Position numbers and translations under genes: made by a program. Under the pieces are notes generated by a model that was given only the letters and a program-made list of their open reading frames with translations, did not search any database and had not been told where the DNA came from. Below, in pieces: positions 21,227-33,209 of a stretch of 64,000 nt of DNA (the first letter of the stretch is position 1; every line of letters starts with the position of its first letter). Origin of the DNA: Microstegium vimineum (lineage: Eukaryota > Streptophyta > Magnoliopsida > Poales > Poaceae); contig CM039128.1 in NCBI GenBank assembly GCA_022036555.1, positions 23,514,171 to 23,578,170 of the forward strand. Direction: 5' to 3'.

Positions 21227-22236
21227 TGATGAGGACATCACAGGCTTAGATATGACCATGCCAACCACTTCTATACCAAAGGTGAAACCATTCTATAAGA
21301 GGTTTATTATTGTTACATTTGATGAATTGGTGTTGCACCACAAAGTGTGTATATTGTCATTTTCAGAATTGCTTACATGGATCAAGGACGGGTTAGATTA
21401 CATATGGAAAGCATGGATGATCAATGAAGTTGATTGGGGACCAAATCCAAGTGTTCCTAACGTTCTCCACCAGGCCATCTCGTCACTTTGGATCAAAAGA
21501 AACAAAGAGTCCAAGTCCAACACGTTTTGGAAAGTTCAATTCAGACTATAGAAGAGTCCAAACTTGCAACGGTTGCCACGACTTCATACGGACTTCGATT
21601 TGGACGTTCTAGCACCTTTTGGAAAGCTTATCAAGTCTACTTTCCAATGGGTCTAGACTCATACCTATATCCTATCAGATATGTGCGCAGTAGACAATTT
21701 AATATCGAGATCTTTTCTGCCAATGGTGTTGCGTCACCCTATTTTGGGCCGATTGCCCGTGTATCAAGTTGAGTCCATTAGGGACTCATCCTAGGGTTGT
21801 AGGACGACCCCCAACACCCTTTGGTCATCCTCCCTCCTCCTTATGTCCCCCTAGAGCCGCCACAAATAGATTGGGTTTTGTTTAGATGAAAGTTTAGCTG
21901 CTGCTACTTCCTTGTAGACACATGTGACGACTAGACCATCTGTTCTACTTGATTCGGAACCCCACCTTCATGAGTATCAGATTTGAACCTTTATCTCTTA
22001 TTTGCAATTGAGTGTTTGTTCTACTTGTTCTTGCTTGTTCTTCGATTGCTTACAGGAATAAACCTAGTGGTTTGGTTGGTTGTGATCCGCAAGATCGTGA
22101 ACAACCGCAGGATTTTGTGTATCGATCGCTAAGGCGCAGCGTCCTTAAATGGTTGTAGTCGGATCGTGAACGTCTCTCTAGTCAAATCGTAGTTATCTAT
22201 CTCCACCGAAAGATCGGGACACCCATACACTCATCA
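21227..22236 (+). repeat. XA 3' LTR
   Basis: 1010 bp from TGATGAGGACATCAC to CACTCATCA. Uninterrupted at the position where the 5' LTR holds the TRIM. It keeps part of the LTR-encoded reading frame (PTTSIPKVKPFYKRF and on to about 21549). Confidence 0.88.
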
Positions 22237-25187
22237 GTCGTGCGCCATTGCCGCCTCCGCAGAGCTCGCACTTGGCCGGACCTCCTTGGAGCTCTTCCGG
22301 TCCAACCAGCACTTGCGCTGCACTCACCGCATCACCGCGGTGCTCACGCAACCGCTATCCTAGCTCAGCACCGCCGGTAACGGCCCCGCCGCTTCGCACC
22401 GCCGCACTGCTCCGCCACCGCACGCCTCCGGCTCGCTACAGGGTCGCGCCGGTTCAACCAACACCACCAGTCGCTTCGCGTCATCACCACGAGCCCAGCG
22501 CACCCACCCTCGCCGCCGACGGTCAGCGCCCGTGCTCTGCTTTGCACTCACTAGCATGTGGACCCGAGTTGACCACGGGGTCCCACCTGTCAGCTCGGCC
22601 TCCCGCACGCACTAGGCTGGATTCAGAAATGCTTTTCCTTTTTCCTATTTTCAGTAAATGTGTTAATACTTGTTTATTTAATATCTGGAGTTTGGTAAAT
22701 CCTAAAATGGTGAAATAAATTGTGTTAGACTCTATAAATGAAGATATTTCTGTTAAAAATATAAAAGTAATTTTTGGAGAATGTCTTCAATACTAATGTT
22801 TAAATAGTTCTTTTCTACATTTATCAAAGTTAAATGTGTTCCTGCATGAAATGTTCAAATAAAAATGTGAAGTTTTTATTCTAGCTCTGTTATCCTGTGT
22901 CGAAGCTAGGAAAAATATCTTATGCCATGTTTCTGTGTAGAATTTATTTCTTCTCTATTAAAATATGTTTCTGTTGCTTTCTTAGATTAATTCCTGTGGT
23001 AAAGCTGTGCATAGATAAATCATGAAACTTTTTGTGTAGTCTCTGTATACCATGGTCTATCTAGGAAAAATATAATATGTGGTATGTTGTATGGCAGAAA
23101 AGATACTTGTAGTTCAAGTGTTCTTTTCTAGGGTCTTCTTTGGAAATCCATATAGAAAATAATCTGGTAGTGTTGATCATGGAACTTTCTTGATAAATAT
23201 GTTTCTAAGTAAAGAACATGTTAAAAATAAGATATAGCATGTTTCACCTTCTTAGCCAGTAGGTCTAGTTCTAAGTGCTTTTTGTGCATTTAAATTCATC
23301 TTTTTGTATCTACTAGCTGGTAGCTTTGCTTTGTGTGAATTTTCTGCAGTAGCATCCAGTAGGCTTGTTCTGTCCTCTGTAATTTTTGTAGATTTTTCTG
23401 AGCAATTTATAATAGGCTTGCTGTATAAAGTGGAACTAGCAAGAATACTTAGGTTAATTCTAAAAGCAATCTTTGAGTGTTTAATTCTTGTTCAAGCATC
23501 ATCCCTGCACCATCAAGTTTACTTATATGCATTGCAAACATCCAGGATCAGTAGAGGAACCCCAGGTGCCACTTCCAGAGGAAGGAGTCCAGGAGGTGCA
23601 GGAGCTGAACGAGGAGTACCATGAGCTCGACACTAACCTCCCCGAGTGCCCTCACCACTAGCCCTCCACCTTCACTCAAGGCAAGCCTCGGAGCATCCTT
23701 AAGCCTCCCAGTTTTTACAATTAATCTACTTGAGTATTTTATATTATGGTGGATTAGGTGACAAGAGTTGATTGAATCCCAGTTGATACATTACCTTCCT
23801 TGATATTTCAATTACCTACCTTGTTACCCTGTTAATAAAAGTAAAATAAACCGCTTAGCCTGCTTAGAATAAATGGTTACATTTATATTCATTTTCATAT
23901 TACCCCCTGGGGTAGTATCGATCACGGTTGGCTATATTTGCTATCGTGGGAAAGAACCAATGGTAGTAATGAAATGCGGTCAACTGGAAGGCAAGGGCAC
24001 CAAGTGGTTTAGACTTAGGGGCAGTCCATCCGTTGGATCGTATAGGTTTGTATACGATGGTGGCCCTCTTACATATTCGAATGCGCCTTTCACATAGGGG
24101 CCGTTGTGATCTTCAACCCCGAAGCCGAGTAAACACTGTCCAGGCCGATGCTCAATCTGCTGTGAGCACCCTCTAGTTTGTAGATACGATCTGCCCCGTG
24201 GAGGCCAACTGATTTCTACAATTGGGTGGACCAATGCGAGCCTGTGGCGATACTACCTGGACTTTGTTGAGCGGTAACCCAATGCATGGACCCGATGGGG
24301 AAAGTATGGGCTTGTGTTAAAGGTAATCTTGCCAGCTGGTTGTATATCGATTCGAGTCGTCGCCTCCCACCGGATAGTGGGGGATTATGCTGAGCTTCAC
24401 CACGATACAACTCCATGCAACATCGATGATGGTTCTACTAAAATATGACAATGAAATATGATATGGTATTATTATATTGATTGAGTAGATCAAGTGAGTG
24501 CTCTAGTGTACAGGTGCATAACTTAGATATAAATAATAGGATGGAAAATGGCTGCTCTCTAATATTTAAAGTTGTTTCATCTTTCTCACGTTTCCGCAAA
24601 AGCAAAGTTTATCCAAGATCCACATAAATATCCATGCATATCCTTAGAGTCTTTATTTTCAGTTAGACGGGTAAGTCTAGCTGAGTACATTCCTGTACTC
24701 AGGGTTTATCCCGTTTGTTGCAGATGGCCATGTATACTTTGGCTATTGTAAGCACTGTCTCTATCCTGTCGAAGGAGAAGAGGAGTAGGCTTTGGGCAAG
24801 GTGTTATACGAGCTCATCTTTTGCTGTTGTTGTACGTGATCTCGTAGGCACCCCTATTTATTAATGGTACTAGTGTGGAGTGAAAACTTTGAGTTCGAGT
24901 TTTAAAAGAATGTTTTATTTGGCCACATGTGTTGTGGTGTCAGTACTACTTTATTTGGAACAAAGGGTTGCAATAACTTTATTTCGTACTTCAAGTATTT
25001 TATTTAAATTGTTGGTTCGTTCGAATGTGCATACTTGAGTTTACGCGATCTTGGTTGGAGATACGATTGTTAGAAATCCTTCGAGATTTCCGGACTACCG
25101 GGATTATATGGGCTCAAGTGTTTAAAGTCGTCCTTAAATCGGCTACTTTGGTACTTGATCTCTTATAATTTGGGCGGTTCTGCCACA
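22237..25187 (+). repeat. Z 3' LTR, right part
   Basis: Resumes the GC-rich LTR broken at 3414. It is GC-rich to about 22615 and AT-rich from there to the end in GGCGGTTCTGCCACA. No gene is supported in these 2.95 kb; the open frames at 22248-22718, 23304-23624 and elsewhere show no domain. Together with 2214-3414 the LTR is about 4.1 kb, very long even for the Tekay group. Confidence 0.78.
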
Positions 25188-27065
25188 CTCTGAACCGACC
25201 GGCTCCTCTCAATTCCCCTTGTTCTAATCTCGACCGACCGATCTCAATCCAATGGCTGAGAAGCCGAGATACCTCTTCGGCCGGGTCTTTTGCTAAAGAG
25301 CCCCTAGTGATATTCAATGGTCAACCCGCCGTCAATGGCGCCTTCATTGACTACGTTTACGCCACTGGAAAACGTATCTCCAGTCGGTTCTGTTTTTATT
25401 CAAAAATAAAAAGGAAAATCATATTTACAGAATTGCCACTCAGTTTCAAAACCTCATATTTTACTCGTTTTAAATCCGTTTTGATTTGTTCAAGTTGCGT
25501 TAGATTCATAATAATTATATCTACATGTTAATACCACTGTTAGTTATATTTTAAACTGTTTAATTTCGTGATTAGATTTAATTTAATACGTTTCTATAGG
25601 AAACCTTGTTTACTCCATAACGTCGTCGTTTTAGCTCCATTTTTCGTGCACGAAACGTCTATGTGATCGTAGCGATGTGTAGATTAGTTTTATAAACTTT
25701 TTATCTTATTTTCTTACTGTTGGTGTATTGTCCTAATTATATTTTTGTTTGCTTCGTGTATGTTTGTCTGTTGGTTGCATGGTGTTGCTTGATGGTCGGT
25801 ATAGACGTTGAGAAACTGGTTGAGGAACCGGAGCCTTTCTTCGATCAAGAACAGCAGGACCATCAGGAATAATACGCAGAAGGCAAGTATAACATGGGAT
25901 TATCCTTGTTATCCTATTCATGATAAATTAAATATTCATATGCATGATATTCCTTGATCACCATAGAATGATTCTAGTACTTGTTACCCTGATACCTTGT
26001 TACCTAAGATTTTGATCCACCATATATGATTAGTATTGCTAGCGCTCAAACCAGATGTACATGATCTTAATGTGTCAATGACTATATGCAATAATGATAA
26101 AACTCGCTTTTTAGCGACATTGGATTATAGGAGTTTATCTGTCGGCAAAAGCTGGGATATATAGTACAACCACGGGGGCTATATGGCTCTAGCTTTAGCT
26201 CAGTATGGGGACCTTTTCTAGCTTGTTCGGTGGTTACCTTTATGGCGCAAATAGGAGTGTGCCAAGACGGGTATAGTGTGGTTCGTGATCTATGGGCATA
26301 GCCGCCAAGGAGTGTGACCGTAGACAGGTTGGCTCTACATCCCCCTGCCACGAACCTTGCGGCCTTGGCTTGTTAGACGAACCCTTGAAAGGTTTCATAG
26401 TGAACCCTGCCGACCTTCCTTGGAAGTGGGTTAAGAGGCTGATCTCCTCGGGCGAAAGGGCAATTCATGACTCATGGGTAAAGATGTACACCTCTGCGCA
26501 GAGTTAAAAACTATCATGATAGTCGTGTCCACGAACGGCTCGGAAAACTCACAGAATTATTGTGTTCTTATTTCTATGTGGCTTATGCAAGTATTATTTA
26601 TTTATTGTATCATTGTCATTTACCTTATGATCATGGATATTTGAGCTTATGCATTACCTTGGAAATTGTTGATATTAATATGAACTTGACATACTTAAAA
26701 TGCTTACCGCTATGAACCAATGCATATCCTTTTTGAGCTTCCTGAACCCCATGTTGTATTTGCTGAGTACGTATGTGCTCACCCTTACATTCAAACACCT
26801 TAGATGAAGATTGGATTGATGATTACCGCAATGAGTACTAGACTTGATGTCAACCAGTCAACCAGTCCCTTTGGAGCTTCCGCAGATATCGTCGTCTAGC
26901 TTCAGTTTTATTTGTTTAAAGCTATGTAATGAATATTTATTTCGCTATGTAATAAGCACTGTGATGGTACTTTTTATAATTTGTCAACTCATGTGTGCGA
27001 ATTTTCCTAGGGTGCACCTGAGCCTTTTATGCACTTGTTTTTATTCTTAAAAACGGGGTGTGACA
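25188..27065 (+). repeat. W 5' LTR, right part
   Basis: Matches 31321-33209 along its whole length with few differences and ends GGGGTGTGACA. It begins with the target copy CTCTG left by Z. Several short open frames appear in both copies by shared sequence; none has a recognisable domain. Confidence 0.88.
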
Positions 27066-27068
27066 AAT

Positions 27069-27080
27069 TGGTATCAGAAC
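27069..27080 (+). other. W primer-binding site
   Basis: TGGTATCAGAAC three bases after the LTR end. One mismatch to the initiator-tRNA-Met PBS. Confidence 0.75.
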
Positions 27081-27257
27081 ATGTGTTGACTGTAGGACGC
27101 AAGCCTAGTTATAATGGTTGCTTTTTGAGTCCTTGTTTCTCTTGTTCATGCTTTCTACTATAGCCTTATTATTTACTAAAAGTTTTAATGCTTCTTCAGT
27201 TATATTCTATTGTGAAAAACCTTGCTTCTATCTAATCTATGTCTAAACTCTCTGTAG

Positions 27258-27998
27258 ATGCCTAACGCCCATAGGACCACCCGTAAGAGCACCGGAGGTA
27301 CCTGCTGCAAGAAGCCACGTGTTGATGAGGTTCCCAAAGCATTGGCGATTGTCCCTGTTGCTATTACTTCTGAGCAGGCTTCGCACACACCACCGCTAGT
27401 TAGGCCATCTCCTAGGGTGGGATGGACTACAAGGAAGCTCTTCAAGATGGGCAACAACACATCCAAGCCCCACTACCGACTTGTGGGTTTACTGCATGCC
27501 TACTACCCAGAATGGAACACTGTGGTGCAATATGTTTGCACGGAGAAACAACATCCTCTTGAGAAGACCTTTTGGGAGGCTAAGGTGTGCATTTATGTGA
27601 AGGATGACATAAGAGATGCCCTCGAGGAGCGTATGTTTTGTCCTCATGAGGTTAGTCGAGCCACCATGGAAAGAAGTATGGATGATACAGCTTTTGAAGC
27701 TTACAAGATTCTTTGGGCTCCCCGGTTTAGAGATATGATTGAAGATCAATATAGATTCCTCCCTCGCCATCACCCAGAGCTTGGATGGCTGATGATGAGA
27801 CTTGAAGGTCTAGATCCAACTACTACAGTGATGGTGAACTTTGCTCATGAGTTGATGAAGCAAAATAGTGATCTTAAGGAGGAACTAGACGCAGAAAAGA
27901 AGGCTTGTGAAAGAATCCGGAAGCAGTTGGATGACACAAGGGAGAGTATCAACATGCCAAGGATGTATGACAAGCTTCCTCAAGATCCCAGGCCATAG
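27258..27998 (+). CDS. W upstream ORF of unknown function
   Basis: An intact ATG-to-stop frame of 246 codons between the PBS and gag. The N-terminal 60 residues are basic and Thr/Pro-rich. The middle has PHYRLVGLLHAYYPEWNTV and an FLPRHHPELGWLM segment. Residues about 195-235 form a charged helix (ELMKQNSDLKEELDAEKK), probably a coiled coil. It is not a gag, enzyme or chromodomain. Extra ORFs in front of gag occur in some Tekay-type elements from memory; I cannot name the family. It is the only coding region of W without a stop or frameshift. Confidence 0.7.
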   Translation: MPNAHRTTRKSTGGTCCKKPRVDEVPKALAIVPVAITSEQASHTPPLVRPSPRVGWTTRKLFKMGNNTSKPHYRLVGLLHAYYPEWNTVVQYVCTEKQHPLEKTFWEAKVCIYVKDDIRDALEERMFCPHEVSRATMERSMDDTAFEAYKILWAPRFRDMIEDQYRFLPRHHPELGWLMMRLEGLDPTTTVMVNFAHELMKQNSDLKEELDAEKKACERIRKQLDDTRESINMPRMYDKLPQDPRP

Positions 27999-28695
27999 GT
28001 GTTTGAGTCCCTTTTATGTAATAAAGAACGATAGTAGTATCACAGTTGAGTCTAGTTAAATCGAGTCCTTGGTGTATTGTGAACCCTTTGTGCTTGGTTT
28101 ATTTGTTATGATAACTATCAATGATTTGGATCTTTTTAATGTTTGCTGGAACCTTGTGGTTATACAGACAAGTTTCCAAGGTTTAATAATAATTAATTAT
28201 TGTTATACATATGGTTGGGTTGGGTTTATCCTGTGTTGTCCTTGCTGTTTTCTGGAGCAGTCTGCAATGTTTCTGTTATATCTCGAGATCTGATCATGCA
28301 AAGTCCATGAAATTTTTCTGAGAACAACTATACTTACCCCTGGTTCATGTCCAACTGGAATCACCCTTATAGATGTTTTATTTTAAGAGATATGCTTGTT
28401 GCAATTTGAGGTTTCTGCACAGTCTGGAACCTGAAACTGCATCTGTTAATTGCTGTTTTACGCAATTTTGACTTCTGAATCTTGGAATGTCATATTAAAA
28501 AAAGTTGTAGAGCATGTCGAGAACTTTCCATAAAGTTCAGAACCAACTCATTTGGATATTAGTAACTCGGGTTATGGTTGTTTTACTACAGTGCTGTCAG
28601 AATCCCTCGTCCAGAAAAATTTCAGATTGCATATAATATGGTTTTGTTGATTAAGTAATGTTTCTAAGCATAGTTATTTGTGTTTTGGAACACAG
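27999..28695. other. W spacer between upstream ORF and gag
   Basis: About 700 bases of AT-rich DNA without a supported gene. It probably holds the leader or intron-like sequence between the two reading frames; no splice pair was fixed. Confidence 0.45.
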
Positions 28696-29735
28696 ATGCC
28701 TCGTAACAACATGAACCCACCACCTCCACCGGCACCCATGACCACTAAAGAATTGATGGCAGTGCAGGGGCAACTTATGCAGACTATGATGCAGTTTATG
28801 CAAAACCCACTGAACCAAGCTATTGCTCCTGTCAACAAACGTCGGGAATTCCTTCAAGGTCATCCCACAGTATTCTCTCACGCTGCTGATCCCCTGGAAG
28901 CAGATGACTGGTTGAGGACAGTGGAGAAACAACTCAACATTGCTCAGTGCAATGACCAAGAGAAGGTGTTGTATGCTTCTGGTCAGCTCCAAGGTGGAGC
29001 TCATACATGGTGGGAATCTTACCAAGCTGCACGTCCTGCCAATGCTCCTATTATATCTTGGGATGAATTCTCCAGTGATTTCAAGGCTCGTCATATTCCA
29101 TAGGGAATTATCGAGCTCAAGCAGGAAGAGTTCCGTAATCTCAGGATGGGGGCAGATGTCAGTGAGTGAATATCATGATCAATTCTCTCAACTGGCTCGC
29201 TATGCTCCTTAACTGAGAGATGATACAAATAAGCAACGCCACTTCCTCAAGGGTATCTATTATGATCTTAGACTGCAGTTGAAGGGTAATGTTTACCCAA
29301 ACTTTCAAACTTTGGTGAACCGTGCTATTGTGCTCGACAATGAGCGCAAGGACATGGACAGGAAGAGGAAGATGAGAGGATAACCTTCTGGTAGCAACAC
29401 TCGCCCTCACTACAACTCTCATACTTGTTCTCAGTAGAGGTACCAAGGACCTATTAGCCAGTGGAATCGCAATCAGAATCAGCAGAGGCCTCAGTACCAG
29501 CAGGGGAATAATCAGAACCAGCAAAACTCACCTTATCAGTTTCAGAGTGGACCTCGTACTCCTCAACAAGGTACCCCCAGCTCTACTCCTCTTAAGAATA
29601 GTGCACCACAACCTAGCACTCCAAGAACCTGTTTCCATTGCGGAGAACCTAGACATTATGCTTTCAACTGTCCCAAGAAGTAGAACCAGAACAACGGTAG
29701 TGGCAACAGGGGAAGATCATCACAAGTAACTCCTA
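28696..29735 (+). pseudogene. W gag
   Basis: ATG at 28696 with MPRNNMNPPPPPAPMTTKE. The Retrotrans_gag core spans about 28850-29280 (ADDWLRTVEKQLN, GGAHTWWESYQ, SVSEYHDQFSQLARYAP, HFLKGI). A TAG at 29101-29103 and a frameshift near 29150 break it, and more stops follow near 29210, 29380 and 29435. A Gln/Asn-rich linker leads to a CCHC knuckle, CFHCGEPRHYAFNC, at about 29634-29675. The order matches Tekay-type Gag. Confidence 0.85.
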
Positions 29736-30287
29736 GTTCTGGAAGGGTGAATCATGTGTCTGTTGTTTCATCTCAGGAGGCCTCGGAAGTCATGATGGGT
29801 ACGTTTGACATCAACTCCATCCCCGCCTCTGTTCTTTTTTATTCTAGAGCATCACATACCTTTATTTCATAAGCATTTGTCACTATACATAGTATACCCA
29901 TGATGGTTATTTAGAACCCCATGATAGTAAGCTCACCCGGGGGACCTATACAAGTTGCTCATAGATGCCCCTCAGTTAATCTAACCTTAAGGGGGGTAGA
30001 CTTTCTGATTAGTCCAATGGTGTTGAGAAGTTCTGGTATTGATGTGATCATGGGTATGGATTGGATGAAAGCACATCAGACAATAATTCAATGCAAAGAG
30101 AAGACAATATCTATTGTTACACTGAAGGTTGATAGAATTAGTGTGGATGTAGTTATGCAGCATCCGGAGACAGCCACAGTAAACTAGATTGAGGATGGAA
30201 CCAATCCGGATGATCCAGAGGTGAATGAGTTCCATGACGTCTTTCCAGGTATGCCACCTGACCGAGACATTATTCGTTTGGGTCATT
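29736..30287 (+). pseudogene. W protease and start of the RT linker
   Basis: Follows gag in the same frame. The expected active-site segment reads VLFYSRASHTFIS, so the catalytic D and the following G are replaced by Y and R. Later motifs survive (GGPIQVAHRCPSVNL, DVIMGMDWMKAHQ). The tail FHDVFPGMPPDRDI is the usual entry into the RT. The frame stops at 30185 and the sequence then jumps to the pol 3' end. Confidence 0.8.
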
Positions 30288-30412
30288 AAGATGTGTAAAG
30301 TTCAGTGGAACCGGTATTTAGAGGCAGAAGCAACGTGGGAAAGAGAAGATGATCTGAGAAGATCATACCCACAGTTGTTTGAGCAGGCCAGCTAATCTCG
30401 AGGACGAGATTC
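30288..30412 (+). pseudogene. W pol C-terminal (chromodomain) remnant
   Basis: Residues VQWNRYLEAEATWERED and LRRSYPQLFEQAS are the end of a chromovirus chromodomain. They abut the RT linker directly, so about 3 kb of pol (RT to integrase) has been lost. Confidence 0.78.
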
Positions 30413-30430
30413 TTTTAAGGGGGGTAGATT
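30413..30430 (+). other. W polypurine tract
   Basis: TTTTAAGGGGGGTAGAT after the GAGGACGAGATTC box typical of this group, directly before the LTR. Confidence 0.75.
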
Positions 30431-33209
30431 TTTAACACTCCAAAATTTTGTATGATTTCAAAATAGTATGAAATTGTTACTTTATGCAATTCTTGTCTGC
30501 ATTTAATCTAGTTGCAAAATAAATAATGTTTTTGTGAAAATAAAATGACATATAGACACATGTTTGAGAATTCATGCTGGTGCATTTACTGTTTTGTATT
30601 GAGTGGTTTTGAAAAGTATTCAAATTTGTTTTTCAAAATGTATTTGAAAATTCATTTGAAAATCAAGTTCTGGAAATGGAAAAGCATTTCTTTTTCTCCC
30701 CTTCCTATTTCTCCCTTTCTGGCCCAGTTTGGCACAGCTCTTCGGCCTGATGCCTCCTTCCGCAGGCCCTCTCTCTCCCCCATTCCATCTCCTTGCTTGG
30801 CTCGTTCGGCCGCAAGCCTACTCGCTCGATTAATGGCACATTGGAACCCGAATTCTCTGGGATTTACTGCCAAATAAATTGAGGCGTGGCTTGAAGACGT
30901 CGACACCCCCCTCCTCACTCCACTTTCTATGTGCCCACATCCTACTCGCGACTCCAGTGCCGTCCGCGAGCCTCAGTGTCTTCTGCGACCACAATTGGAG
31001 CCCTGTGGAGCTCCTCTGCCAACCGCCAGACCCCACCTCCCTTCGGAGCATGGTACAGAACACCATGGTACCTCCCTCCTCCTCGTTTTCGCCTGGAACC
31101 GCCCTCATCCGTGCGACACCGTTTGCAGTGAGCACCGTGCCGCCTCCCGATGTCACCGGCTCCTCCTAGTTTACCTCTACCCTCGCGAAGCACCCTGGTG
31201 AGATCCCCTTCCCTTCCTTGTTCTCCCGGTGCCCTCGTTTTGCCAAACCGTGGCCCGTAGGCCCCTATTCAGTTGCACCACCGAGCTCTCGACTCCGGCA
31301 ATGGAGCGCTGCCACGCCTGCTCTGAACTGGCCGGCTCCTCTAAATTCCCCCCCCCCATGTTCTAATCTCAACCAACCGATCTCGATCCAATGGCTGAGA
31401 AGCCGAGATACCTCTCCGGCCAGGTCTTTTGCTAAAGAGCCCCTAGCGAGATTCAATGATCAACCCGCCGTCCATGGCGCCTTCATTGACTACGTTTTCG
31501 CCACTAGAAAACGTATCTCCAGTCGGTTCTGTTTTTATTCAAAAATAAAAGGAAAATCATATTTACAGAATTGACACTCAGTTTCAAAAGCTCATATTTT
31601 ACTCATTTTAAATCTGTTTTGATCCGTTCAAGTTGCGTTAGATTCGCAATAATTATATCTACATGTTAATACCACTGTTAGTTATATTTTAAACTGTTTA
31701 ATTTCGTGATTAGATTTAATTTAATATGTTTCTATAGGAAACCTTGTTTAATCCATAACGTCGTCGTTTTAGCTCCGTTTTTTCGTGCACGAAATGTCTA
31801 TGCGATTGTAGCGATGCGTAGATTAGTTTTATAAACTTTTTATCTTATTTTCTTACTGTTGGTGTATTGTCCTAATTATATTTTTGTTTGCTTCGTGTAT
31901 GTTTGTCTGTTGGTTGCATGGTGTTGTTTGATGGTCGGTATAGACGTTGAGCAAACGGTTGAGGAACCGGAGCCTTTCTTCGATCAAGAACAGCAGGACC
32001 ATCAGGAATACAACGCAGAAGGCAAGTATAACATGGGATTATCCTTGTTGTCCTATTCATGATAAATTAAATATTCATATGCATGATATTCCTTGATCAC
32101 CATAGAATGATTCTAGTACTTGTTACCCTGATACCTTGTTACCTAAGATTTTGATCCACCATATATGATTAGTATTGCTAGCGCTCAAACCAGATGTACA
32201 TGATCTTAATGTGTCAATGACTATATGCAATAATGATAAAACTCGCTTTTTAGCGACATTGGATTATAGGAGCTTATCTGTCGGCAAAAGCTGGGATATA
32301 TAGTACAACCACGGGGGCTATATGGCTCTGGCTTTAGCTCAGTATGGGGACCTTTTCTAGCTTGTTCAGTGGTTACCTTTATGGCGCAAATAGGAGTGTG
32401 CCAAGACGGGTATAGTGTGGTTCCTAATCTATGGGCATAGCCGCCAAGGAGTGTGACCGTAGACAGGTTGGCTCTATATCCCCCTGCCACGAACCTTGCG
32501 GCCCTGGCTTGTTAGATGAACCCTTGAAAGGTTTCATAGTGAACCCTGCCGACCTTCCTTGGAAGTGGGTTAAGAGGCTGATCTCCTCGGGCGAAAGGGC
32601 AATTCATGACTCTTGGGTAAAGATGTACACCTCTGCGCAGAGTTAAAAACTATCATGATAGCCGTGCTCACGGACACGAACGGCTCGGAAAACTCACAGA
32701 ATTATTGTGTTCTTATTTCTATATGGCTTATGCAAGTATTATTTATTTACTGTATCATTGTCATTTACCTTATGATCATGAATATTTGAGCTTATGCATT
32801 ACCTTGGAAATTTTTGATATTAATATGAACTTGACATACTTAAAATGCTTTCCGCTATGAACCAATGCATATCCTTTTTGAGCTTCCTGAACCCCATGTT
32901 GTATTTGCTGAGTACGTATGTGCTCACCCTTGTATTCAAACACCTCAGATGAAGATTGGATTGATGATTACCGCAATGAGTACTAGACTTGATGTCAACC
33001 AGTCAACCAGTCCCTTTGGAGCTTCCGCAGATATCGTCGTCTAGCTTCAGTTTTATTTGTTTAAAGCTATGTAATGAAAATTTATTTCTCTATGTAATAA
33101 GCACTGTGATGGTACTTTTTATAATTTGTCAACTCATGTGTGCGAATTTTCCTGGGGTGCACCTAAGCCTTTTATGCACTTGTTTTTATTCTTAAAAACA
33201 GGTGTGACA
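30431..33209 (+). repeat. W 3' LTR
   Basis: Starts TTTAACACTCC, where I expect TGTAACAC (first G lost to T), and ends AGGTGTGACA. 30700-31380 is GC-rich, giving spurious open frames. From 31321 it is uninterrupted where the 5' LTR carries Z. Confidence 0.87.

Larger units (their letters stand above)
3415..22236 (+). mobile_element. Element XA: gag-only LTR retrotransposon, first copy
   Basis: The ends are TGATGAGGAC (3415) and CACTCATCA (22236), inside the GC-rich part of the Z LTR. Flanks are GTCAT (3410-3414) and GTCGT (22237-22241), a 5-bp target duplication with one mismatch. The internal region has a Met-type PBS, a leader and one gag-like frame ending in a polypurine tract; I see no protease, RT or integrase of its own. 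It is split by the TRIM at 3436-4060 and by Y at 6038-18831. The 3' side is rearranged (20185-21226). Copy XB at 39519-43981 shows the intact layout. Confidence 0.87.
1..25187 (+). mobile_element. Element Z: Tekay/Del-like Ty3/gypsy retrotransposon, 3' part
   Basis: Z enters the window inside pol and ends with a very long 3' LTR that closes in TGCCACA at 25187. The next five bases, CTCTG (25188-25192), begin sequence that continues the LTR of element W, as shown by the uninterrupted W copy at 31321. Z is therefore an insertion in the 5' LTR of W; the matching left target copy lies outside the window. The LTR of Z is interrupted by XA (3415-22236). The C-terminal chromodomain-like segment and the long LTRs point to the Tekay/Del group (inference from domain order and recalled family features). 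Confidence 0.85.
25188..33209 (+). mobile_element. Element W: Tekay-like Ty3/gypsy element with internal deletion
   Basis: Inside the window W has the right 1.88 kb of its 5' LTR, PBS, an extra upstream ORF, gag, protease, the last codons of a chromodomain and a complete 3' LTR (2.78 kb). RT, both RNase H and integrase are missing by one deletion. Its 5' LTR was split by Z; the left part lies beyond position 1. The right end TGTGACA is at 33209. Confidence 0.87.

Noticed and set aside
22248..22718. 156-codon frame at the right part of the Z LTR
   Set aside because: Same GC-rich LTR, no domain, no relative; ends in AT-rich DNA.
30545..31574. Several open frames on both strands near 30.6-31.6 kb
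   Set aside because: All within the W 3' LTR; GC-rich and without domains.
25307..32646. Paired small ORFs seen at both 25.3-27.1 kb and 31.4-33.2 kb (for example 26292 and 32431)
   Set aside because: They look conserved only because the two regions are the LTRs of one element, W.
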